From NCBI RefSeq assembly GCF_002135345.1, contig NZ_NEGI01000002.1:1-64000 (forward strand): a DNA stretch of 64,000 nucleotides, given 5' to 3'. Source of the stretch: Acinetobacter sp. ANC 4648 (GTDB lineage: Bacteria; Pseudomonadota; Gammaproteobacteria; Pseudomonadales; Moraxellaceae). Made by a program: the position numbers and the translations under genes. Below the pieces are notes generated by a model that was not told the origin of the DNA, did not search any database, and saw only the letters and a list, made by a program, of their open reading frames with translations. Below, piece after piece: positions 10,786 through 19,731 of this stretch (positions are counted from its first letter, which is position 1; each line of letters starts with the position of its first letter).

Positions 10786-11670
10786 TTATTTTGTTTTGCT
10801 AAATGAAGCATCCAAATACTGCTCAAAAGTATGGTAATTAATACGTTCATACAGTTCCTGACGGGTTTGCATAGTATCAATTACATTTTTTTGAGTCCCT
10901 TCTCTACGTAATGTTTCATAAACATTTTCTGCAGCTTTATTCATGGCACGAAATGCAGATAACGGATACAGTGCAATGCTCACATCGGCCAAAGCCAGTT
11001 CTTCTGTGGTAAATAATGGCGTTGAACCAAATTCAGTAATATTGGCTAAAATTGGCACTTGAGTGACTTGAGCAAATTGTTTGTACATTTCTAGTTCTGT
11101 AATGGCTTCTGGAAATAACATATCAGCACCTGCTTCAATATATGCACCAGCTCGGTCAATAGCAGCCTGTAACCCATCCACAGCCAAAGCATCTGTACGA
11201 GCCATAATGACGAAACTTTCATCTGTACGCGCATCAACCGCGGCTTTAATACGATCAACCATTTCTGCAGTAGATACAATCGCCTTATTGGGACGATGTC
11301 CACAGCGTTTAGCACCCACTTGATCTTCGATATGCATTGCCGCTGCACCAAATTTAATCAATGATTTTGTGGTTCGCGCCATATTAAATGCTGAAGCACC
11401 AAAACCAGTATCTGCATCAACTAATAATGGAAGATCACATACATCAGTAATACGGCGCACATCTGTTAATACATCATCTAGATTACTAATACCTAAATCA
11501 GGTAAACCGAGTGAACCTGCCGCGACACCACCACCTGATAAATAAATCGCTTTATACCCTGCACGTTGTGCAAGTAAAGCATGATTGGCATTGATGGTAC
11601 CCACAACTTGTAATGGATGCTCACTGGCAACTGCATCTCTAAATTTTTGACCTGCTGTGGATTTTGACAT
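10786..11670 (-). CDS. prpB: Methylisocitrate lyase
   Basis: 294 residues, the usual length. Isocitrate-lyase superfamily motifs are present: [18 protein letters not shown], the metal-binding LVDADTGFG, and the catalytic-loop [15 protein letters not shown] with the active-site cysteine. It cleaves 2-methylisocitrate to pyruvate and succinate in the cytoplasm. The start at 11670 has AAGGAGA upstream. It lies 85 bp upstream of prpC and directly downstream of a GntR regulator, forming the propionate-catabolism operon. Confidence 0.95.
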   Translation of the reverse strand: MSKSTAGQKFRDAVASEHPLQVVGTINANHALLAQRAGYKAIYLSGGGVAAGSLGLPDLGISNLDDVLTDVRRITDVCDLPLLVDADTGFGASAFNMARTTKSLIKFGAAAMHIEDQVGAKRCGHRPNKAIVSTAEMVDRIKAAVDARTDESFVIMARTDALAVDGLQAAIDRAGAYIEAGADMLFPEAITELEMYKQFAQVTQVPILANITEFGSTPLFTTEELALADVSIALYPLSAFRAMNKAAENVYETLRREGTQKNVIDTMQTRQELYERINYHTFEQYLDASFSKTK

Positions 11671-11688
11671 GATATGAGTCTCCTTGTT

Positions 11689-12372
11689 TTACACTGAATA
11701 TTGTTGAATGTTTCGATATGATGCTGCAATGTGTCGACGCATCAGTAGCTCTGCAAGTTCTGCATCCCCTTCTGCAATCGCATCTAAAATTTGAATATGT
11801 TCAGAAAGTGCTTTATTGGGACGGTCTGGGGTATTTGAAAACTGTACCCGATACATCCGAATTAAATGATATAGCTCATTACACAACATATGTTCTAAGG
11901 TTTTATTGCCACAATTTTTAATAATGCAGTAGTGAAAGTCATCCTGACCTTCTTGTAAATAATAGCCTTTGCCTTCTTTAAAATCTTGATCCTGTGAATG
12001 CACGTGTAAAAGTGCTCTTAAGGTCAGAATTTTTTGCTTATCGATACACTGTGCAGCTAAACGGCAGGCCAAACCCTCCAAATTTTCTCTAATTTGGTAT
12101 AGCTCCAATAATTGTTGTCGAGATAAGGACACCACACGTGCTCCAATATGCGCAGTTCGTTCAACCAGTTTTTGTCCTTCTAAACGATGGATTGCTTCAC
12201 GTAGTGGCCCACGACTGATGCCATAAACCCGAGCTAATTCTGGCTCTGATATTTTACTTCCAGCTGCAATCTCACCACTAACAATGGCCTTCTGAATCTT
12301 TCTAAAGATCTGATCCGTTAAAGTCTCCGTTGAGACTTGTTTGGTCGATTGCACAAGGGGATCGGCGAGCAT
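11689..12372 (-). CDS. GntR/FCD-family regulator of the methylcitrate operon
   Basis: 227 residues from ATG at 12372; a TTG at 12393 would add seven. The N-terminal winged helix (GSKISEPELARVYGISRGPLREAIHRLE) and C-terminal all-helical FCD ligand domain with histidines (DDFHYCII, LMRRHIA) place it in the FadR-type GntR group. It lies 18 bp upstream of prpB on the same strand, so it probably represses its own operon and is relieved by a cycle intermediate. A 12-bp perfect palindrome upstream and a degenerate copy over the start codon are likely operators. Confidence 0.85.
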   Translation of the reverse strand: MLADPLVQSTKQVSTETLTDQIFRKIQKAIVSGEIAAGSKISEPELARVYGISRGPLREAIHRLEGQKLVERTAHIGARVVSLSRQQLLELYQIRENLEGLACRLAAQCIDKQKILTLRALLHVHSQDQDFKEGKGYYLQEGQDDFHYCIIKNCGNKTLEHMLCNELYHLIRMYRVQFSNTPDRPNKALSEHIQILDAIAEGDAELAELLMRRHIAASYRNIQQYSV

Positions 12373-12384
12373 AGTGTCAACAAT
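12373..12384. promoter_or_regulatory. Degenerate second operator candidate at the GntR start codon
   Basis: The minus strand reads ATTGTTGACACT, nine of twelve positions matching the palindrome at 12435-12446. It directly abuts the regulator start codon, where binding would block expression. Confidence 0.35.
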
Positions 12385-12434
12385 TAAATTCAATATGACT
12401 AAAAATAAGCTAATAATAAATATTATTCAACCAT

Positions 12435-12446
12435 ATTGTCGACAAT
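12435..12446. promoter_or_regulatory. Candidate GntR operator, perfect palindrome ATTGTCGACAAT
   Basis: A 12-bp perfect inverted repeat 63 bp upstream of the GntR-family start. Its length and TTGTCGACAA core suit a FadR-type GntR dimer. It is placed to control the gntR-prpB-prpC transcript. Confidence 0.55.
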
Positions 12447-13109
12447 AATCACAAATAAGAGTAAAAACTTACAACTTAAAATTAAAACAAACACAATACT
12501 TAAAGCGCTAGGGTAATTATTTTTAATATCTGTATGTACATGATCATAGGCTTCCTGTAAGCCTGACCTTCATTTCATTATCTAGATCTAGCATTGACAG
12601 CAAAAAATTTAATCTTCTACTCAGAAAAGCTCTAGCATGAGTATGCTCAGAGCAGATATTTTTACTTAGGGCAAACCTTTTTTAAAGTGTTAGATAAAAT
12701 TCAGCCAGTTCATTCTACTAATCACTTTAAGGCCATGACTGATTCAACCGACTTGGAAACCAGCCAGCTTTTGACGATTATTTTTAATAATTAACTCTAT
12801 TTGGAGTCACAGAAAACTATCTCAAAGAAGTTACAGATATCAATTTTAAGGTGGCTGTTAATGAGTAATTATTAAACTTTACATCAGTGATGTTTTATTA
12901 GTTTACTGGACTACTCTTTATTGTTGGATGATAAACACACTGTGTGTCTACTTGGAATAGGAATAGATGGTAGGTTTATATAAGAATATGCATCCGAAGC
13001 GAGTACCAAAATAAAAAATCATATATATCGATATGAATTTCAATAAATCTTCCTGATTATATGTTTAAGTTCAATTTCACGAAAATTTGCTTGAATATAA
13101 AAACATATT
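12447..13109. other. Intergenic region with no recognised gene
   Basis: About 660 bases between the prp regulator promoter region and an integrase remnant. Short open stretches occur but none shows family resemblance or a ribosome binding site. It may be decayed mobile-element DNA, given the integrase fragment that follows. Confidence 0.4.
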
Positions 13110-13262
13110 CCCGGTTTGCGTGCGCTTGGTTTATATAACACCACTCAGCTATATGGTAAAAAATATGCACAAGCATTAGCGGGTCATGCAACTGTGAAAA
13201 TGACTGATCATTATATTGAAGGTCATGAAGCACCGAAACCTGAAAAAATCAGCTACCGTTAA
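13110..13262 (+). pseudogene. C-terminal remnant of a tyrosine integrase
   Basis: The + frame ending at TAA 13260-13262 reads LRALGLYNTTQLYGKKYAQA, then LAGHATVKMTDHYIEGHE. The GH box and the M-x-x-x-Y nucleophile region are those of a phage-type tyrosine recombinase C-terminus. No open frame leads into it; the N-terminal and central parts are missing. It lies 126 bp outside the left attachment repeat and points toward it, so it is probably left from an older element at the same tRNA, not part of the present one. Confidence 0.75.
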
Positions 13263-13332
13263 AAAGTATATTTTAAATTTAAAGTAGGGTTTATCCACAT
13301 TAGGAAACAATTAATTCCCCGAAAATACCCCG

Positions 13333-13362
13333 AAAAAAAACCCACTTAAAATAGTGGGCTTT
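13333..13362. terminator. Intrinsic terminator, probably the displaced native tRNA-Val terminator
   Basis: CCCACT (13341-13346) pairs with AGTGGG (13353-13358), preceded by an A8 run, which is a T-run on the minus strand. Before integration this would have followed the tRNA-Val 3' end by about 40 bp, so it is likely the original tRNA terminator now separated from the gene by 21.5 kb. Confidence 0.6.
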
Positions 13363-13387
13363 AATATGTTGATTTCTCAACGAATCT

Positions 13388-13432
13388 TGGTAGGTATAAG
13401 CAGACTCGAACTGCTGACCTCTACGATGTCAA
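13388..13432. repeat. Left attachment site: 45-bp copy of the tRNA-Val 3' end
   Basis: This segment is identical over 45 bases to 34844-34888, the 3' end of the tRNA-Val(GAC) gene including its CCA, through the T-arm, variable loop and half the anticodon arm. Outside these limits the sequences differ. It is the left boundary of an element inserted by site-specific recombination at the tRNA. Confidence 0.93.
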
Positions 13433-13685
13433 GGGTAATGCAACTAAAATAATATCAATAACTTAATCTTTCCCTGTCGCATTCCAGTCGTATTTACTCA
13501 ATTTAATATCACAGGCAATCAAACATTATTTGAGCAAATATTTTGTTTTTCGCCTATATAACAGCCTACATTCAGTAGATTTAATAAGCACGTCAGCATT
13601 TATTATGCAAATAAATTCGAAGGTTAGAACAAATCCTTTATAACTATATTTTTGTAGTCGAAAATTTCACATCATAAAAAAAACA

Positions 13686-13952
13686 GGTTACTTTAGTTAC
13701 CAATATTATTTTATACAGTTATCTATATGAATATATTAAAGTTATATACTATTTATAAAAGTTACTTTTAGGTTACTTTCGAGTTACCAGTAACCCGTTT
13801 TTTAGGTTACCAATAGTAACCTATTAACCTTATGATTATTAATAATTAAATGATTTCTTGATTGACTTGGTAACCCGAAGTAACCTTATAAAGGTTACCA
13901 ACTATTTTATTATATATTAATAACTTATATACCACTTTAAAGCTTAGTAACC
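13686..13952. repeat. Dense GTTAC/GTAAC iteron-like array
   Basis: At least twelve copies of GTTAC or its complement lie within 267 bp, many extended to GGTTACC: near 13687, 13696, 13761, 13772, 13783, 13790, 13806, 13816, 13870, 13880, 13894 and 13947. Orientation alternates and spacing is irregular. This is typical of initiator-binding arrays; P4 alpha protein binds short repeats at its origin and crr in the same way. No coding frame explains the density. Confidence 0.65.
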
Positions 13953-14024
13953 TAAATTGAACTTTTATTTTTAGACTTATAAAAACAGTAAAATACCTCA
14001 CATAGTTCAATGCCCTTTCCTTTT

Positions 14025-14119
14025 GCATCAAATCGCATCACTTTGCATCAAAATTAATTCATCAAAATGCTTGAAAGCCTTTAAAACATAAGCTTTACAC
14101 TTGATTTTTGCATGCATCA
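14025..14119. repeat. GCATCA repeat cluster
   Basis: GCATCA occurs at 14025, 14035, 14045 and 14114, with CATCA at 14060, all in the same orientation; the first three are exactly 10 bp apart, one helical turn. It directly follows the GTTAC array. The periodic spacing suggests a protein-binding array, possibly the second half of an origin. Confidence 0.5.
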
Positions 14120-14141
14120 AAAACGAGACATTTAGTAAATA

Positions 14142-14164
14142 GGCAGGTGGGAGAGGAGACTGCG
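14142..14164. other. GC-rich patch, possible cos site
   Basis: A purine-rich, GC-rich block (GGCAGGTGGGAGAGGAG then ACTGCG) interrupts very AT-rich DNA. From memory it loosely resembles the P2 cos core, and it lies on the side of the portal gene where P2 cos lies. No cleavage evidence is available. Confidence 0.25.
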
Positions 14165-14233
14165 TTTAGCTTAGCTGTTCAATTATTGAAATTTCAAATT
14201 GAACTTTAAGAAAATTAAGTTTAAAAAAAATTG

Positions 14234-14262
14234 AAAAAAATGGGAGCCTAAGCTCCCATTTT
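14234..14262. terminator. Bidirectional intrinsic terminator after the OLD-like gene
   Basis: ATGGGAGC (14240-14247), loop CTAA, GCTCCCAT (14252-14259), with A-run before and T-run after. It lies about 100 bp beyond the leftward AAA/TOPRIM gene stop. Confidence 0.8.
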
Positions 14263-14360
14263 GACTTTGCATAAGATGTATTATGTTAATTTTAAAAAAA
14301 CTATAAAGTGTTTGCCAAAATTTTAGCTATTCACCTAATTGCAAATGATGAAGTTCATTT

Positions 14361-16355
14361 TCATGTTGAAATTAAAAATTTTTTAATATCATTTATCCAA
14401 GGTAGTTCATTTATATCGTCTACATTTTGAATATATTTTTTTGCAAATTGAACTTTCATTTCTCCCTTATTAGTATCAAAAAATTTCATCAATTTAATTC
14501 TATTTGGAGGAGAAAGACTAAATGCCCAAGCTGAAGGTAAAAATTCATTTTCCTCAAAAACTTCATAAATATCGGGTTCTAATAGTTTCAACTCTTTAGG
14601 AAAATCATCTTTAAATTGTTCTAATGTCTTAACAAATGTTTTAGCATTTAAAACATCTTCAAGTTCTGTAGGATCACTAGCAACAGATGTATTAATAACT
14701 TCTAGCCGAGTTGTTCCATTTCTTGTATTATTTACAAATCTTCTATATCTCAAATTGGGATGTTGGTTTTCTTGTAGAGGAGTATATTTATTATCTAAAT
14801 CTTTATCTGTGTCACAAAGTAAATATACTTTACCTGTTATTTCATCCTTAAACTCTTGAAATGCTATAGACAGATGGTTATACAAACGCTTTACTTCTTT
14901 ATAAGATCCAACAGGCAATATTCTTAGTCTATTATTTTCAATTAAATCACTAAAGAAGTAATTAAAATATACTTTTTCAGAAGATCCTTCACAAATTATC
15001 CAATTAAATGGTTCTTCTCCCATACTTCCACATATTATAGATTGGACCAAATCATTAACACTTTTAAGTTTTATACTTGAAGGAAGTTTATTATTTTTCC
15101 CTGACTTTTCTTGAGCTTGTTTTGTTTCTTCTCGATATTTATAAATGTTAATGAAATCAAACTGATGATCTTGGTTATCATTTCTTGAAATAATAACGGT
15201 ATTACCATCAATAACCGCAGGTAAAAAGCCATACCAATGAGTTGTAAAAATTAACTGATTACAATATTTACTAGTATCATATAGTTGTTGAAATACATCA
15301 AAACATGCTGATATATGTAATGATGACTCTGGTTCATCAAATCCTAATATCACATATTTATCTTTGTTAGAACTTTGTTTTTTTATTAATAAAGTATGAG
15401 CAATATTTAGAATTGCTTTCTGTTTTTCTCCAGAACTAAGTTTACTGATAGGAATCCAACTATCAGTGTTAAATCGTTGATGGATATGTCTTATACCAAA
15501 ATATGCATCTGTTATTAATTGATATATATCTGCTTTTTTTAGTTTTTGTTGCCGAGTATGAATTGTTCTATATGTATAGAAATCTAAGTCTTCTGTAATT
15601 GCTGTAATAATTTGATCTAAGTTATCATTTATTTTTTGCACAAAATTTTGTGGAATGAAAGTATCTAAAGTTTCAGTAAGAGTTTTACCCATCAATATCT
15701 GGAATTCTTTATTATGCAATTTAGTAAAATCTTCGGCACTTAACTCTTTGGGAATGTAAATATAATTATAAAGTCCTAAAATTTTCTCCCAAATTTCTGA
15801 CAGAATTTTATAAATAGGCTCAAAAAAATTTTCATCATCAGAATTATCATCTCCTAAGAGGTAATTATCTTTTAATCTTTGATGAATAAATCTTTCAAAA
15901 ATACCAAAAGATAAACTGCGATCTTCTTTCACTCCTAAGGGAATTAAATAATATTTGTCATTTTCATCTGCATTAACTAAAAATCTAGCTATGTGATCAA
16001 AAACTCTTGTACTGACTTCTTTTGATCTTGATGGAAATTCAGGAATTGTTATTTCTCGTGTAGCTTTATTAACTATATTTAAAATATCAGTATGATCTAA
16101 ATCATTATCTAACTTTGATTTCTCTATACAAAATATAGGTAAAATATAGGGAAGGTTATCCTTTGTTTTAGATTTATGCTCAATATTAATATTCCAATCT
16201 CTGTTGTTAAAAATGGTATCTAATGATTCAAGAATTGTGCTTTTCCCAATGCCATTATCTCCAACTAATCCACAAAAACTATTACCATCACTTAAAGGAA
16301 TAAAATTAATCCCTTTGTATGTTTTTATATGACGTAAAAATATTCCTAAAATCAA
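14361..16355 (-). CDS. AAA ATPase with C-terminal TOPRIM-like domain (OLD-like), probable defence protein
   Basis: 664 residues. Walker A GDNGIGKST near 32-40, ABC-type signature LSSGEKQKAIL near 310, Walker B ILGFDEPESSLH near 335 and a switch histidine in FTTHW near 370 define an SMC/ABC-like ATPase. The C-terminal part has IICEGSSEKVYF near 450 and LLCDTDKDLD near 510, the acidic pattern of TOPRIM nucleases, so the order matches the OLD family. Start is TTG at 16355 with GAGG upstream; no in-frame ATG is close. It sits at the left end of the element beyond the portal gene. In P2, old also lies beside cos, but this protein may be a different OLD-like lineage. Nuclease activity is inferred. 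Confidence 0.65.
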   Translation of the reverse strand: MILGIFLRHIKTYKGINFIPLSDGNSFCGLVGDNGIGKSTILESLDTIFNNRDWNINIEHKSKTKDNLPYILPIFCIEKSKLDNDLDHTDILNIVNKATREITIPEFPSRSKEVSTRVFDHIARFLVNADENDKYYLIPLGVKEDRSLSFGIFERFIHQRLKDNYLLGDDNSDDENFFEPIYKILSEIWEKILGLYNYIYIPKELSAEDFTKLHNKEFQILMGKTLTETLDTFIPQNFVQKINDNLDQIITAITEDLDFYTYRTIHTRQQKLKKADIYQLITDAYFGIRHIHQRFNTDSWIPISKLSSGEKQKAILNIAHTLLIKKQSSNKDKYVILGFDEPESSLHISACFDVFQQLYDTSKYCNQLIFTTHWYGFLPAVIDGNTVIISRNDNQDHQFDFINIYKYREETKQAQEKSGKNNKLPSSIKLKSVNDLVQSIICGSMGEEPFNWIICEGSSEKVYFNYFFSDLIENNRLRILPVGSYKEVKRLYNHLSIAFQEFKDEITGKVYLLCDTDKDLDNKYTPLQENQHPNLRYRRFVNNTRNGTTRLEVINTSVASDPTELEDVLNAKTFVKTLEQFKDDFPKELKLLEPDIYEVFEENEFLPSAWAFSLSPPNRIKLMKFFDTNKGEMKVQFAKKYIQNVDDINELPWINDIKKFLIST

Positions 16356-16444
16356 AACATTAACCTCAATTTTTTCATAAATTTTAATTATTTTATTTAT
16401 ACACTATTAACAAAATATGTATATAACCTAAGCACCAAATACGT

Positions 16445-16476
16445 AAAAAAACCCAACAGGATGTTGGGCTTTTTTA
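16445..16476. terminator. Intrinsic terminator after the portal gene
   Basis: CCCAACA (16452-16458), loop GGA, TGTTGGG (16462-16468), flanked by A7 and T6 runs; works on both strands and ends the leftward terminase-portal transcript. Confidence 0.85.
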
Positions 16477-16507
16477 TGCCAAAATTTTCTACATATAAAT
16501 AATTTGA

Positions 16508-17566
16508 CTAAACACCTAGAGATAAAAGCTCATAATTTTTGAATTTTATGACGTCAATCCCTAACCTTTCATTGACCTGTTTCAGTAGGTTTTGGTAATA
16601 CACAATTTCATTGTAATAAAAAACTTTTGCAGCCTTTTCGACATCACCAAAGCCCCCTGCATTTTGTGGTACCACACCAATCAATTGCGGTGGTATGCGA
16701 TGCCCTGCGAGTTGATCATCACGACTGGCAATTTTAATATTATAAAATTCATCTTTGGCTGCAACTTCAGCGAGGGGAATAACTTTAACACCATCTTTCG
16801 TACCACCAGGTGTGTAGATCAATAGATTTTTAAAGTTCCCTGCCCCTTTTGAGTTCTCAAGAGAATCCTCTAAATCATCGACATCTGACTGAGTCTGTAG
16901 CGCATCAGTCATATGTAAAATAAAACCTGCATGTGCCCCATTTTTATAATAACGACGACGGAATAGCGTTGCAGCTTCATTCAATAAAATCGCATTAATA
17001 CTGCTTAAATAATTAGGCACACCATAAACTTCTTGCCCAATATCAGATTCATAAACATGAATCATATCTTGTGGTGCAAATTGATGATTATTGGTTTGAT
17101 CCCAATCAAGTTGATAATAACTGGATAAGTCCAAACCACGACGCATATTTAATGCAGGTCTAGATCCAAGACCCACAATGCCACCGAACCGATTACGTTT
17201 CACATGTACATAACAATTGGCAAAGGTTAAAAGATTCAAAGCCAAAGCATTAAATTCATGCCGACTTAATAGCGGATGAGGAATGTAATCACTCGTCAAA
17301 ATATTACGCTTCACAATTAAAGCACTGGTGTGGTGACTCGTTGCCCGAAACAATTTAGCGGTGGCCAACATATCGTATGGAAGCTCGTACCAATCTTGCC
17401 ATTTTGGACAATAGCCATATTCAAACAAAGCATGCCCATCCAATACAGGTTCAGCTTCGCCAAAATTCTTACATATAATTTTACTGGTTGAAGCAGCTGC
17501 TGTTTGTTGTGTTGGCAACAAACCAAACCGATCCAACTGCTGAGATAGCATTGATTTTATATTCAT
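16508..17566 (-). CDS. P2-type phage portal protein (gpQ-like)
   Basis: 352 residues, normal for P2 gpQ. Typical segments are FRATSHHTSALIVKRNIL, the conserved VYGVPNYLSSINAILLNEAA and RIPPQLIGVVPQNAGGFGD near the C-terminus. The portal forms the DNA entry ring of the capsid. Its ATG overlaps the terminase stop by four bases (ATGA), as in the P2 P-Q pair. It appears full length although its capsid partners are absent, so it may be a relic or may act in packaging or interference. Confidence 0.85.
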   Translation of the reverse strand: MNIKSMLSQQLDRFGLLPTQQTAAASTSKIICKNFGEAEPVLDGHALFEYGYCPKWQDWYELPYDMLATAKLFRATSHHTSALIVKRNILTSDYIPHPLLSRHEFNALALNLLTFANCYVHVKRNRFGGIVGLGSRPALNMRRGLDLSSYYQLDWDQTNNHQFAPQDMIHVYESDIGQEVYGVPNYLSSINAILLNEAATLFRRRYYKNGAHAGFILHMTDALQTQSDVDDLEDSLENSKGAGNFKNLLIYTPGGTKDGVKVIPLAEVAAKDEFYNIKIASRDDQLAGHRIPPQLIGVVPQNAGGFGDVEKAAKVFYYNEIVYYQNLLKQVNERLGIDVIKFKNYELLSLGV

Positions 17567-18327
17567 GAATTAAATACTCTGATTCGGCTACGTGTTGCGC
17601 CTTGTTGAGATGGATCGGTAATATCGACAATCGGTGCTCTTTCTAAACCATTCATAATTGCCCAAGCCAAATCACCATGCCCATTTTCAGCAGAGCGACT
17701 TGTTACCAAAGTTTTATTACCACCACCACTGGTCATGGCTTTTTTAATCGAAAGGAAGGCTTTAGCGACCGTTGTTAGACCGGCATCGAAATTGAGTCGC
17801 CTTTTTTGAAATAGCTCTTTGGCTCTAAGCCCCATACGAATTTTTAATTCAGGGTTATAGTTCAGTCTGGTCAGTGCAGGGAAAAACTTAGACACATATT
17901 CAGAAACAGCAAGGCCATTGCCAGTGTTATCAATTCCAATAAAAGTGACGTTGTAACGTCCACAAACTTTTTTGATATACAGTGCTTGTTCTTGAGCAGT
18001 CTGCCCTTTGAACTGTTTTACTTCTAATATTCGATACGGAGATAAAGGCGTTTGCGGTGGAGCAATGACTGCAAGTGCTGCATTGTCACCTGTAAACGAT
18101 GGATCATAACCAATCCATACTTCACCTTTATAATGCGGTGTTTCATTTGGATTAAAATCGTTCCAAATCTCCCATGAATCCACCATGTTTGGAATGATAT
18201 CTTTGAGTGGAAAATAAGAACCTGAATCATCAATAAAATCACAATCAAATAAATTGGCAAATTCTTCATCACCATACTCGGCAAGCAAGTCATCACGATC
18301 CATTTTGGTCGAATAGCCCAATGCCAA
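17563..18327 (-). pseudogene. P2-type terminase large subunit (gpP-like), N-terminally truncated
   Basis: 254 codons hold only the RNase-H-like nuclease part and linker of a gpP-type terminase: VWIGYDPSFTGDNAALAVI carries the first catalytic aspartate, TFIGIDNTGNG the next, and GHGDLAWAIMNGLERA the last. The N-terminal ATPase domain with Walker motifs (about 330 residues in complete homologues) is missing. The frame stops at 18328-18330, exactly where the oppositely oriented tail-fibre fragment begins, so a deletion joined the two. The only start codons are TTG 18327 or ATG 18303. Confidence 0.8.
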
Positions 18328-19592
18328 TCAATCACAAAATTACAAATCCCGATATCATTTTAAATGTCGATTTAGGTACTGTTTTACTTCTCAATACTGG
18401 CGGTGCAGTCAAGTCTGTCAATGAAAAAACGGGACATGTTGTTTTATCTGCTTTAGATGTTTCTGCTGATCCTTTGGGTTCTGCTGAAACAGTAAAAACT
18501 CAATTAGAAAACCAAATTAAACCGGTGCAAATTTTAGCTGAAGTAAATCAGCTCAATTTGACTAAAAAAGCAGACCAATCTGAATTAGAAAAAACGCAAA
18601 TCAAAGTTGAAGAAAACCGACTAACACTGTTAAACAAAGCAGATCTCACTGCCATTTCATTACTTACGACATTAATCGATACCAAAGCCAATCAAGTCTA
18701 TGTACAAGAGCAAATCGCTAATCTTGTGAACGGTGATCAATCAATCATTAACGCAATTCAAGAAATCAGCACAGCACTTAAAGACAATGAAAATTTATTA
18801 GAAGCATTAGATTATACCGTTGCAAATCGTGTTCGCTTTGATATTGCAAATCAAGCTTTAACTGTATTACAAAAGTTTAATGCTCGAACCAATATTAACG
18901 CTGAGGAGTCAGGAACAGCAGCAATACTAATTGCTCAAATTACGGTACAAAGTATAGGTGCAGCGACAGCAGCACAAGGCTTAAAGGCAAACACAGCTTT
19001 ACAGAGTGGTGACGTTGCGCCTGTGGCTTTATCTGGACTGTTTAGTAGTTTAACTGGTCAGAATAAAATATTTGATGTTGTGCATTCAGCTTATGTAGAA
19101 GGCACAAATGTAGCGATTTCAGCTTCAGATACCCTAGCTCAAATGTTAGGTAAATTACAGGCTCAAATTAAAGCTAATTCTAGTGCAAATAAGCCCGTCA
19201 ATTGGATTGACGTCAAAACCATTGCTACATTTAACGCAAGAGTTAGCCTACCAAACACAACATTAAAAATAGCCAATATCAATGGTGAGATGTGGATGAA
19301 AGGCATGATAAGTTTGTCTTCACAAATCACAGCTAATACCGATCCGATTTTTGCTATTGGTAACAAAGATTGGTTTGTTACAACAGCTGTTAGTACAGCA
19401 AACGTCGGCTTAACTTCATGTTTTGACTTGTACGGAACATCATTGTCAATTTATAATTTTGGATTTGTACAAGCCCCTGCCATTAATGCTATGAGGTTTT
19501 ATTGTACTCAAAATACACCGTCGAATGGGTCATATAACTTTGTACCTTTTCAAGTGGGAACGTTAATAAATCCTGCTGTGGGTTTAGTCTAG
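18321..19592 (+). CDS. Phage tail-fibre protein, probably an N-terminally truncated fragment
   Basis: 423 residues. AVKSVNEKTGHVVLSALDVS is the repeat motif common in phage tail fibres; a coiled-coil-like stretch (LTKKADQSELEKTQIKVEEN) and a beta-rich C-terminal receptor-binding-like part follow. The first codons overlap the truncated terminase by seven bases and no good ribosome binding site precedes ATG 18321, so this looks like the distal part of a longer fibre gene brought here by deletion. It may be unexpressed. Confidence 0.65.
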   Translation: MPINHKITNPDIILNVDLGTVLLLNTGGAVKSVNEKTGHVVLSALDVSADPLGSAETVKTQLENQIKPVQILAEVNQLNLTKKADQSELEKTQIKVEENRLTLLNKADLTAISLLTTLIDTKANQVYVQEQIANLVNGDQSIINAIQEISTALKDNENLLEALDYTVANRVRFDIANQALTVLQKFNARTNINAEESGTAAILIAQITVQSIGAATAAQGLKANTALQSGDVAPVALSGLFSSLTGQNKIFDVVHSAYVEGTNVAISASDTLAQMLGKLQAQIKANSSANKPVNWIDVKTIATFNARVSLPNTTLKIANINGEMWMKGMISLSSQITANTDPIFAIGNKDWFVTTAVSTANVGLTSCFDLYGTSLSIYNFGFVQAPAINAMRFYCTQNTPSNGSYNFVPFQVGTLINPAVGLV

Positions 19593-19731
19593 AGACTTAA
19601 GTGTAAAGTGATATGAGTATGAAAAACGATCAATTGAAATGAATTGTAGAAAAAGCCACTCATAGTTTTTCTAAAAGTGGCGGTTTGACAAGTCAAATAG
19701 AGTTTGAATCTGATTAAAAAAAAATAATTTA

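Noticed and set aside
13388..13432. A second tRNA-Val gene
   Set aside because: Only the 3' 45 bases are present; the D-arm and 5' acceptor strand are missing, so it is an attachment-site copy.
13846..14031. 61-codon leftward frame across the repeat arrays
   Set aside because: It runs through iteron-like repeats, has no ribosome binding site and no protein-like character.
13686..14119. CRISPR array
   Set aside because: Repeats are only 5-7 bp, in both orientations with irregular spacing, and there are no unique spacers or cas genes.
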